27,065 bases of DNA from Chara braunii. Taxonomy: Eukaryota > Streptophyta > Charophyceae > Charales > Characeae. Where the stretch lies: the NCBI GenBank assembly GCA_003427395.1, contig BFEA01000180.1, positions 291,280-318,344 of the forward strand. The letters are read 5' to 3'. Positions 8,681-16,164 of the stretch are shown piece after piece. Numbering within the stretch: the first letter of the stretch is position 1; each line of letters starts with the position of its first letter. The notes beneath the pieces are model-generated. The model did no database searches. It saw only the letters and a program-made list of their open reading frames with translations, and had not been told where the DNA came from. Both the position numbers and the translations under genes were made by a program.

Positions 8681-9559
8681 ATGAGTTATCCAGCATTCCG
8701 CTCAATCGTTTCGAAGAAAAGGTTGGAACAGGAAGTAATGATGGTCTTAGTAAAGAAAGCAGGTGAGTCTTCTACTTCCTATCCTCCTTCGATTGAAAAA
8801 CTCTTAGATGAGTATAAAGATCTACAAATTGAACCAACAGGAATAACTGAGCGTGCAATTAAGCACACCATTGAAATTATTCCTGGTAGTAAGATTCCCA
8901 AGGGCCCTTTCTACCAAATGTCTGCTAGGGAACTTGAGGAATTAAGGAAACAACTGCAAGACTTAACAGAAAAAGGATGGATTCGCCTTAGCTCCTTTCC
9001 TTATGGTGCTCCTGTCTTGTTTGTACCAAAGAAGGAAGGTGAGTTACGTCCATGTATAGATTACAGAGGGTTGAATGTCGTCACTGTTAAGAATGTTGAA
9101 CTGCTTCCTCACATTGACGACTTACTTGACCAGTTACAGGGATGCAGGTACTTTAGCAAGATCGACTTGAAGTCTGGGTATCACCAGATCGAGGTGGAAC
9201 CTTTCGATCAGCATAAGACCGCTTTTCGGACCAGGTACGACCACTATGAGTTCGTGGTAATGCCCTTCGGATTAACGAATGCCCCTGCTACTTTTCAAAG
9301 GTCAATGAATGACTTGTTTCGTCAATGGTTGGATAAGTTTGTCATTGTCTATCTCGATGATATTCTAGTGTATAGTAAAACACTAGAGGATCATGAGAAG
9401 CACCTTCGTCTGGTGCTAGGGAAGTTGCGTGAGGGCAACTTTAAGATCGACTCAAAGAAGGCTGAGTTTGCTAAGTCCGAAGTGTTATACCTAGGACACA
9501 TGGTAAACGAAGAAGGTCTAAGGCCGGAAGAGAAAAAAATATCATCAATTAGAGATTGA
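8681..9559 (+). CDS. pol: Reverse transcriptase domain, element A
   Basis: RNA-directed DNA polymerase of the Ty3/gypsy class. Motifs in order are G-W-I-R-L-S-S-F-P-Y-G-A-P, C-I-D-Y-R-G-L-N, K-I-D-L-K-S-G-Y-H-Q-I, F-V-V-M-P-F-G-L-T-N-A-P-A-T-F-Q and the catalytic Y-L-D-D (Asp codons 9356-9361). Then follow K-A-E-F and Y-L-G-H, the connection to the thumb. The N-terminal part contains the I-E-I-I-P-G-S-K-I-P linker common to chromoviruses. It stops at TGA 9557-9559, where element B has tryptophan in the matching S-D-W-P-x-P-Q/K motif. That indicates a TGG to TGA nonsense change, since the same phase continues openly downstream. Confidence 0.92.
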   Translation: MSYPAFRSIVSKKRLEQEVMMVLVKKAGESSTSYPPSIEKLLDEYKDLQIEPTGITERAIKHTIEIIPGSKIPKGPFYQMSARELEELRKQLQDLTEKGWIRLSSFPYGAPVLFVPKKEGELRPCIDYRGLNVVTVKNVELLPHIDDLLDQLQGCRYFSKIDLKSGYHQIEVEPFDQHKTAFRTRYDHYEFVVMPFGLTNAPATFQRSMNDLFRQWLDKFVIVYLDDILVYSKTLEDHEKHLRLVLGKLREGNFKIDSKKAEFAKSEVLYLGHMVNEEGLRPEEKKISSIRD

Positions 9560-10234
9560 CCACAACCTAAGTCTATTAGTGAACTACGATCTTTCCTTGG
9601 TCTAACTAGTTGTTATAGGAAGTTTGTCAGAACCTTCTCACTGATTGCTGCACCAATGCGAAGATTGTTAAAGAAAGAAACTATCTGGTTGTTGGGTAAG
9701 GATTGTGAGTTTTCCTTTCATAAATTGAAGTATGCACTAACTCACTACCCCGTCCTTAAGATTGCTAACCCGTCCTTGCCTTTCATTGTCACCACTAACA
9801 CAAGTCAGTATGGGGTTGGCGCTGTTCTCGAACAGGATGACGGCAAAGGCTATAGGCCCGTAGAATTTATGTCTAAACGACTGCCGTGTGACAAAGTCGC
9901 CAATTCCACATATGAAAGAAAATTATATGCCTTAGTCTGTGCGTTGGACACATGGAGGCACTACCTGTTAGGGAGGCACTTTACTGTGTATTCAGACCAC
10001 TCAACCCTACAGTGGATAAAAACACAGTCCAGACTCTCTGACAAGTTAGTAAGATGGTCTGCATTCATTGACACCTTTGACTTTGAAGACAAGACTATCA
10101 AAGGTAAGTCTAATGTGGTTGCAGATGCTTTATCCCGACGCAGTGATTTCTTTGGTGCAATTGTCTCTTACCTGGATGTTGGGAATGACCTGAAAGACCA
10201 AATTCGCCAAGGATATGCTACTGATCCTATATGA
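9560..10234 (+). pseudogene. pol: RT thumb and RNase H domain, element A
   Basis: Continuation of the RT phase after the nonsense codon. The first recognisable part is the L-R-S-F-L-G-L-T-S-C-Y-R-K-F-V connection. RNase H motifs follow: T-T-N-T-S-Q-Y-G-V-G-A-V-L (9791 onward), T-Y-E-R-K-L-Y-A-L-V, Y-S-D-H-S-T-L-Q-W-I and N-V-V-A-D-A-L-S-R-R. In the first motif the family has Asp (T-D-A-S), but here the codon 9797-9799 is AAC (Asn), so a metal-binding residue is lost. The frame ends at TGA 10232-10234 in D-P-I-stop-K-P-I, again likely TGG to TGA. RNase H would not be expected to work. Confidence 0.85.
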
Positions 10235-10243
10235 AAACCAATC

Positions 10244-11065
10244 ATGGATATCCTTGTAGGAGATCCATCCCAACTACCCAACTATAGACTAACTGATGGG
10301 ATTTTGTTCTTGATTGACCAAACCGAACAAAGATTGTGTATTCCTCATAAGGAAGAGATTAAGAGTCTGTTGATTGGGGAATGTCACGATTCTGAGGGTC
10401 ATTTTGGTTTCAAGAAAACATATGCTGAAGTTAGAGAATGTTTTGAATGGAAGGGACTTAAAGAAGATGTACTAACATATGTTCGTACCTGTTTAGTGTG
10501 TCAGAGAAACAAGTCATCGCATGAGAATCCCCTTGGAGTTCTCAAGCCATTACCTATACCAAGTGAACCAGGTGAGTCTATCTCAATTGATTTCATGAGT
10601 CTGGTTAAAAGTCGTAATGGTAATAGTAAAGTGATGGTAATTGTGGACCGTTTCTCTAAATACGCTATGTTTGTTCCCTTACCAGCAGAAGCGCATACTG
10701 AACTTGTCATCCAGAAATTTCAGATGCGATGGGTCACTGAGTATGGGTTCCCTAAATCCATTGTGTCTGATCGAGATGTCAGGTTCACCAATCTGCCATG
10801 GCAAAAGCTGATGGAAGCTTATGGCACGCGATTGACCATGTCGTCAGGGAGACATTCCGAAACGAATGGCTTGACTGAACAGATGAACCGTCTGTGCCAG
10901 CAACTTTTGCGCATGTATGTTAGACCCGATCAAATTGATTGGGATGAGAACTTACCCAAAATTGCGAGTGCATATAACAACAGTGTCCACACTTCCACTG
11001 GACGAACCCCGAATGCACTTCACAAAGGGTGGAAACCTAAACGTCCCATTGATGTATTAAATTAA
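10244..11065 (+). CDS. pol: Integrase core, element A
   Basis: Inserts the cDNA into chromosomes. The HHCC zinc-binding part shows E-C-H-D, G-H-F-G and C-L-V-C-Q-R (about 10380-10506). The DDE core has S-I-D-F-M (first Asp), V-S-D-R-D-V-R-F (second Asp) and R-H-S-E-T-N-G (Glu), all present. The downstream A-Y-N-N-S-V-H and T-G-R-T-P-N motifs are typical of chromovirus integrases. It is in phase with RT and RNase H. It ends at an in-frame TAA in an AT-rich stretch (11050-11066), after which the C-terminal part continues in the next phase, pointing to a one-base indel. The internal methionine start is not meaningful because this is part of a polyprotein. Confidence 0.9.
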   Translation: MDILVGDPSQLPNYRLTDGILFLIDQTEQRLCIPHKEEIKSLLIGECHDSEGHFGFKKTYAEVRECFEWKGLKEDVLTYVRTCLVCQRNKSSHENPLGVLKPLPIPSEPGESISIDFMSLVKSRNGNSKVMVIVDRFSKYAMFVPLPAEAHTELVIQKFQMRWVTEYGFPKSIVSDRDVRFTNLPWQKLMEAYGTRLTMSSGRHSETNGLTEQMNRLCQQLLRMYVRPDQIDWDENLPKIASAYNNSVHTSTGRTPNALHKGWKPKRPIDVLN

Positions 11066-11067
11066 AC

Positions 11068-11709
11068 CGGGACCAGTTCCTTAGGTTGCCCCCAGGGACC
11101 CGAGAATATGCAGTATTGTTTCAGGAGGACATTCAAAAAGTTAAAGATAATCTAAGGAAAGCTCAACTACGGATGATTGAACAAGCCAACAGGCACCGTC
11201 GACCGTCTATATTCAAAGAGGGTGATTTGGTTTGGGTAAAATCTAAAGAGCTTTCACTAGAGAAGGATGTGTCCCAGAAATTGCTTCCTGTCTATTTTGG
11301 GCCCTGGGAAGTTCTCAAAGTAATTGGAGATGCAGGGGGACCGTCTTATCGCATTGATATTCCCCCTCATCTCAAAACATATCCTGTTTTTCATGCGTCC
11401 AAACTATTACCCTTTGTAGAAGGAAATGAGTTCCCACACAGACCTTCTATGATTCTGCCAGACATGGAGGGCGGATACGAGGTAGACAAGATCATAGAGC
11501 ATAGGTACTTTTCTACAGGTGGGCGTGGACGACCCCATAAGCAGTTCAAGGTACGTTTTAAGTCTCAGGCACCATCTGAGGACAGATGGTTTAGCAAACG
11601 AGAACTACTTGAAACTGCTCCTGATATTGTCGCTGCTTATGAACGAGGGTTAAAAGTCTTAAAAATTTCTGCGATGGAGCTTGAAAATGGGCCGGCAGGA
11701 ATGCAGTAA
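11068..11709 (+). CDS. pol: Integrase C-terminus with chromodomain, element A
   Basis: Continues the integrase in a shifted phase (N-R-D-Q-F-L-R just before 11086). Visible are the C-terminal region R-H-R-R-P-S-I-F-K-E-G-D-L-V-W-V-K and the GPW/F-E-V block F-G-P-W-E-V-L. Then come Y-P-V-F-H-A-S-K-L-L-P-F and, from about 11470, a chromodomain-like segment: Y-E-V-D-K-I-I-E-H-R, then Q-F-K-V-R-F-K, then E-D-R-W-F-S. Chromodomains tether integration to modified histones. The stop is TAA 11707-11709. The last codons overlap a TGCAGTAACC that could be an alternative LTR start. Confidence 0.88.
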   Translation, partial: RDQFLRLPPGTREYAVLFQEDIQKVKDNLRKAQLRMIEQANRHRRPSIFKEGDLVWVKSKELSLEKDVSQKLLPVYFGPWEVLKVIGDAGGPSYRIDIPPHLKTYPVFHASKLLPFVEGNEFPHRPSMILPDMEGGYEVDKIIEHRYFSTGGRGRPHKQFKVRFKSQAPSEDRWFSKRELLETAPDIVAAYERGLKVLKISAMELENGPAGMQ

Positions 11710-12363
11710 CCTTGTTCAGAAGTAGCCTGGGGCCATAACTCAGCCCCAGGCAACGCAGACCTGAGTCGGTCTGCACTGGGCTGTGTAACCAAGACACGCC
11801 CAGGCCTGAGTCTGCTGCGTTCGGCTGTGTGACCAAACGCTGCACACTGGAAATTCAAGGGTCAAAGTCAACTGTAGAGTCAAAGGTACCGCACCCAGGC
11901 CCTTGGTTGGATACACTCACTTGTTGTGCGCAGGTACCCAGACAACATCCAGGCCGGAGAGAATTCGGTTTCAGACCAATCTGGGCCTTCGTTTGCATTG
12001 AGATCTGGACGGTCGAGGGATACAGCATCCGGGGTCCAGACCCCGCGTCAACGCTACATAAGCGCTGACTTCCTGGCTTTGACATTCATTCTGTCTTGCG
12101 TTGATGCTGACTTCACACGTTGACTTCAACGCTGGCTCGACGCTGCGACGCTGGCATTGTGATTCGGCGAGGCGCTGCTGGTCCAGCATGGTGGCTGGCT
12201 TGCACCTGTCTTCTTGGCATGCTGATGTGGCAGCTGCCATGCGCTGTTGCTGATGTGGCTGCTGCCATGTGTATCATTCGCTGACGTGGCTGCTGCCACG
12301 TGGACTACTGATTGACAAGGCGAAGCTATGTGACTTGCGTTGCTGTTCTGATTATCGTGATTC
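11710..12363 (+). other. 3' untranslated region of element A
   Basis: No coding signal. The region is GC-rich with short inverted pairs, such as GCCTGGGGC...GCCCCAGGC around 11730-11751. In its last part it again carries the leader motif: TGATGTGGCA at 12223, TGATGTGGCT at 12251, TGACGTGGCT at 12282 and GCCACGTGG at 12295-12303. At 650 nt it is long for the gap between chromodomain and polypurine tract, which is one reason to consider a roughly 1-kb LTR starting near 11702. Confidence 0.6.
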
Positions 12364-12378
12364 AGGAGGAGATCGGGA
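12364..12378 (+). promoter_or_regulatory. Polypurine tract, element A
   Basis: AGGAGGAGATCGGGA is 13/15 purine and ends one base before the TGTGGAGAG start of the 3' LTR. This is the position of the plus-strand primer in LTR retroelements. The TC interruption makes it imperfect. Confidence 0.55.
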
Positions 12379-12379
12379 C

Positions 12380-12721
12380 TGTGGAGAGATTGTGGATACG
12401 TACCTGATGGTCTTCATGTCGGCATTGCTCCAGCGCTGATGAGAGACTAATTAGACGTGCCTCGTGGCACATTGAGGTTACTTCAGATGCTCGTTCAGAC
12501 TATTGATTATTGAGGTGGTGATCAAGGAGGGAGCCCGAAGCAGGAGTGGGCCTTGTATTATTCCTCCTTTGTCTAATCTCCCTCCTCTCTCTTCGTCTGT
12601 GTATGATTATCTCATCTCATTCTGTCTGGATACGATTTTGACTATTGGTAATCATCAGCTGGTTGAAATTNATCTGGGCTTGCATTGTTGACGGCAGTCT
12701 TCACGATCGGGGTTCATTGCA
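12380..12721 (+). repeat. 3' LTR of element A
   Basis: 342 bp from TGTGGAGAG to TTCATTGCA, colinear with the 5' LTR apart from the 153-bp block 12421-12573. One ambiguous base (N) lies at 12671. It begins TG and ends CA, as expected. Confidence 0.75.
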
Positions 12722-12967
12722 CGTACCTTGTTTTCGGGTTAAGACTGTAGCGCTCAGCGGCCATAGCCGCTAGATGTGACAAGTTGACTTAAGGTGGGTT
12801 CCTGGCCAAAGGCCATATTTCTGAGTTTTCTGTGTGGGCGCAGTGCGCCATCGCAAGCTTGTTGCTGATTCTGCGTTGACAAAGTTGTTTTGCCATCGGC
12901 TCCTACATGTATGCATGTTGCAAGTGAAATTGAGACAAGTCTGATTGCATTGCTCATTTTCCTTGCA
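12722..12967 (+). repeat. Fragment ending like an LTR 3' terminus
   Basis: It ends with CTCATTTTCCTTGCA (12953-12967), identical to the plus-strand terminus of LTR copy 3. A GATTGCATTG segment just before it resembles the GATTTGCAATC and GATTTTGCATT segments at the same place in copies 3 and 2. No primer site follows, so this could be a 3' or solo LTR end, perhaps of an element into which A inserted. Upstream similarity is too weak to set a start. Confidence 0.4.
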
Positions 12968-13004
12968 TATTGTTGTATGGTTACTTCTGAAATGCGAAGG
13001 CTTC

Positions 13005-13217
13005 ACTGATTGGCTGATTGGTTGGTTGGTTGGTCGGTTGTTTGGCTGATTGGCTGATTGGCTTATTCATTGATTGCTTGATTGCTTGATTTTTGCCTGA
13101 TTGGATTATTGGTTGATTCAACTTGGTTGGTTGATCTACTGATTGGCCAGTTCAGTGGTTTGGTTAACGGCCTTACTGGCTGATTGGTTGATTGTCTGAT
13201 TACCTTATTGGCTGAAT
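13005..13217 (+). repeat. Degenerate TTGGCTGA / TTGGTTGA repeat
   Basis: About 210 nt composed largely of TTGG, CTGA, TTGA and GTTG tetramers. Variants of GATTGGCTGATTGG and GGTTGGTTGG recur, with imperfect register. The complementary strand is CCAA-rich. No open frame of note. Confidence 0.8.
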
Positions 13218-13892
13218 TGTATTTTCATTTGTTGTCTCCTGCTTTGTCAACGATTGTTGTCTCAACCAACAGACAACAAGCAGGTGCCAAGTGGAGCATT
13301 CACTGAGTTCCTTCGCCAGTCTTTAGGAAGCGCCATCTTCAACGGAATTCTCACGATAGAGTGAGTAGCAGCATTCTGAATCCTTCATCCTTTTTTTTTA
13401 TCTCTTACGGCACAACATGATATCTCCAGCCGTTTTCACAAACAAACTTCATCAACTTCAAAGGGAGAGATTGACTTGTGGAATTTGGAAATTAAAGCAA
13501 GACAAGGAGACTCGTGTGCCCGCGCAGTCTGGGCCGAGTCAGAACGTCAGAGTCTGGTGTGGACCCGGGAGTAGGGAGTGCCCTTAAAACCACCTGTACC
13601 TCTCCCAGGCAAACTTTTGTGATGAATTTGCCCACCGCAGGTTTTTTTGATGAACAGTGTTACCAGACCAAAATGGCTGGCAGCACTAGCCAAAACAAAA
13701 ACGAAAAAGTGCACATGGCGTTTTTTTTTTTTTTTTTTTCGGCGCGCAATGGAAATCTGCCAGGGGAAATGCTCGGTCTTTGCGTTAGCCGGATCCCCAC
13801 CGGCGGCCCCACCCCATCTCTGACTACCGCTGTTGGGGCGGGGGGCGACATGAATTACCTCATTTGCGAGGCCCTATGCTTGCAGGGGTCCC
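13218..13892. other. No gene recognised
   Basis: The region contains an imperfect inverted pair CCTGCTT (about 13238) and AAGCAGG (about 13275), and a 19-nt poly-T run near 13721. A 180-aa plus-strand frame is mostly extended through the gap and is not supported. Nothing else is recognisable. Confidence 0.5.
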
Positions 13893-14023
13893 NNNNNNNN
13901 NNNNNNNNNNNNNNNNNNNNNNNNNNNNNNNNNNNNNNNNNNNNNNNNNNNNNNNNNNNNNNNNNNNNNNNNNNNNNNNNNNNNNNNNNNNNNNNNNNNN
14001 NNNNNNNNNNNNNNNNNNNNNNN
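13893..14023. other. Assembly gap (131 N)
   Basis: Run of N. Any frame crossing it is an artefact. Confidence 0.99.
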
Positions 14024-14116
14024 AAAAAGAGGCTCGGAGGTATTGCTTGTCTGTAAAATTGTGAAAAAGGGAAATAACGAGAGAAAAGAAAAAAAATCTT
14101 ACAGGAGAGAAACCCC

Positions 14117-14250
14117 CCTGACACCATCTGACAGACAATATCTGACAGACGATTTCCGGCAGTATCTCATGGACACTATCTGACAGTATCTGGCAATATC
14201 TGACACCATAATGACAATATCCGACAGTATCTGACAATATCTGTGACATC
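14117..14250. repeat. Degenerate TATCTGACA tandem repeat
   Basis: ATCTGACA or a close variant (ATCTGGCA, ATCCGACA, ATCTGTGACA) recurs about ten times at 10-18 nt spacing, often as CAATATCTGACAG or CAGTATCTGACA. No coding meaning is likely, although the reverse strand stays open as repeats of I-L-S-D. Confidence 0.8.
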
Positions 14251-14371
14251 AAGCAAGTTCTGTAATAAGATTCACGGGAGTGCCTTAATGATTGGTCTCG
14301 CTCCACTACTCGTGAAATGTGCAAAATGAAAATGAATTGCTTGTTTCGAGGGTTGGTACAACGATGATGCA

Positions 14372-14479
14372 CTCTCGACATTTTCGAGAGTAAATCTGAC
14401 AGCTCTTGAAAATTTTCAAGAGGTGCTGAGTTGAGAGTTTATGCAGCGATGATGCATGCTTGAAACTTCAGGTTTCAAG
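14372..14479. repeat. Cluster of three hairpins with related stems
   Basis: The inverted repeats are CTCTCGA / TCGAGAG (14372-14378, 14384-14390), a perfect 20-bp palindrome CTCTTGAAAATTTTCAAGAG (14403-14422), and CTTGAAAC / GTTTCAAG (14459-14466, 14472-14479). The first two stems differ by a matched C:G to T:A exchange. The first and third are each preceded by CGATGATGCA. Confidence 0.85.
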
Positions 14480-14649
14480 TATAGTGTGGCGAGGCCCAAT
14501 GTTCAGCTAGAACATGGGAAGATTCAATGCCATAGTTCGTCTTTTGTACATGTGGTGAGTAGTGGAGCGGGGCCCGATGAACACAACATCAAGCAAAATA
14601 AACTTTCTTCCAGCTCATCAGGGTTGCATCCCTGCTGACCGCCGACCCC

Positions 14650-14699
14650 GACCGCCGACCATATTGCAGCCGACAAGTTGGGCCGACTGGTCGGCGGTC
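14650..14699. repeat. Inverted repeat built on GCCGACC
   Basis: Perfect 12-bp arms GACCGCCGACCA (14650-14661) and its complement (14688-14699) enclose 26 nt. Extra GCCGAC copies occur on both sides. Followed by an A-rich run 14708-14740. Confidence 0.8.
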
Positions 14700-14826
14700 T
14701 GCCGACCAATAAAAAAAATAAAAAAGAAAAAAAGAAAAAACGTCCACTGATTTTTTATCAAATCTGAGTTGGGGGCTGTACTGCGTTTGCTGAGTACAGC
14801 CCAAATCCGCTGAGAAACTCTTGGGA

Positions 14827-15047
14827 ATTGGGGGGGGGGGTATGGGGGGGTTGGGATTGGAGTATAGGGGGGCATTGGGGTGGTATAGGGGGTATTGGGG
14901 GGCCCTGGTGGGTAATGAGGGTGTTCGGGGCGGTTTGAGGGCGGTTTGGGGGCGGTTTAGGGGGGGGTATGGGGGGATTGGGGGGGATTTGGGGACGCTA
15001 TGGGGGGGTTGGATGTGTTATTGGGGGTTCTGGACCCCCCCTTTTTT
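14827..15047 (+). repeat. G-rich tract with G-quadruplex potential
   Basis: About 220 nt with over fifteen G-runs of three or more on the plus strand, separated by short TAT, ATT and TTT loops. Near 14930-14968 a unit GGCGGTTT(G/A)GGGG repeats, resembling but not equal to the plant telomere unit TTTAGGG. The tract ends in CCCCCCC and a T-rich run at 15038-15061. The small open frame across it is compositional. Confidence 0.85.
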
Positions 15048-15067
15048 TTCTTTTTTTTTTTCCGGGG

Positions 15068-16164
15068 TGCAAGGAATATGAGTGTGAGCGATATACACAA
15101 AACCAAGTTGCGAAATCACACAGCTGACCAAGTAGTCGTGTCCCAAGCAGAGTACAAATGCACCAAGAAAACCATCCATATAGGGCAATACAACGAAGTA
15201 ATGAGCCAATGTTCAAGCCCGTAGGTCACACCAATACAGTATCCAAAGTCGCTCTCCTCTGTCTGGCGCTCAGCGCCCAGCCTACTCTACCAGACTATCC
15301 TACCTACAGCTGGTTCACACAACAGGATCACTTCGATTCAGGAAGACCAATGTACATGACTGCCAACACCATCGCCGACCTCTCTTCATGTACCAGGTAC
15401 GTATCTCGCCACCCTCAATCAGACCTTGATTACCCCACACAGCGCCTCCTTCCCTGAAGACCACCTGATCATCCGCTGTACCCCCTGGCGCCCAGCAGCC
15501 CGGCTATGGCTGCCTGCGCCCCGTTGCCCTGCAGCACCCCACTACACCTCTCGCGCCCCGTCAGCGCCCTTGGCAGCAGCGCAGCATCAAGCGAGAGCGC
15601 AGCAGCACTTCCGCATTCCCAGCGCTGGCCAGAATGCCTGGCCAGGGCTGCCTCCTTCCTTTTGTGGAAGTGGCAGCCTCCTGGATGCCGCGTGTGGCTT
15701 GGCTGGAAGCTTCCAGTAGCTTCCGGTTGGGTCCCAGACCCTGCACCCAGGCCTGAGACTACAGTTGAGGGCCTGGGCCCTTTGCAGTTAGGCACGGCCT
15801 GAATCTCCCTACTTGGGCTGTTTGCTGCATCTGTGCATGGCTCCTAGGCAGGTGCGTTGGCACTACTGCTTTTGCAAGGGCCGAAGGCCTGTTTCCCAAT
15901 TTATCGCCCTGCTTCGTGTATGTGTGCCGAGGCGCATGTCAAGGCCTGGGGCAACTGTATGACGCAGCAATGTGAGGCTCACGCGTATTCCCAACCAACT
16001 GGCGTGCTGCGAGAACCTGAATACCCACATGTGGAAATGTCGAATTTTACCTTTGACGAATATTCAGGCCCGCCTTCACTTAGGGCGGGCACTTGGCTTG
16101 CTGGGGGCCTTAGCCCAGAACAATGTGATGTCTGATAGGGCCCCTTGAGGGCTTGTTCCGCACA
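15068..16164 (-). repeat. 3' LTR of element B (LTR copy 4), minus orientation
   Basis: It runs on the minus strand from TGTGCGGAAC (16164 leftward) to ...CTCATATTCCTTGCA (15068). It directly follows a polypurine tract. 15597-16164 aligns with LTR copy 1. The right end overlaps the last part of the integrase frame. A conserved short inverted repeat CTTCC / GGAAG lies at 15655-15670. Confidence 0.85.

Larger units (their letters stand above)
4799..12721 (+). mobile_element. Ty3/gypsy chromovirus, element A (degenerate)
   Basis: It has LTRs sharing TGTGGAGAGAT...TTCATTGCA, an initiator-Met primer site, and gag, protease, RT, RNase H, integrase and chromodomain in Ty3/gypsy order, then a purine-rich tract before the 3' LTR. 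Flanks do not give a clean target duplication: GGGAC lies before the 5' LTR and CGTAC after the 3' LTR. The coding region has two early gag stops plus one at about 6766, a frame change at a poly-A run, in-frame stops at 8645, 9557 and 10232, and a frameshift near 11055-11065. It is therefore inactive as written. The two LTRs are very alike where both are present, which suggests modest age. Confidence 0.9.

Noticed and set aside
13514-14381. Frames of 173-180 aa crossing the N gap
   Set aside because: Their length is supplied by N codons.
14821-15081. Gly/Trp-rich 86-aa frame
   Set aside because: Direct translation of a G-rich low-complexity tract.
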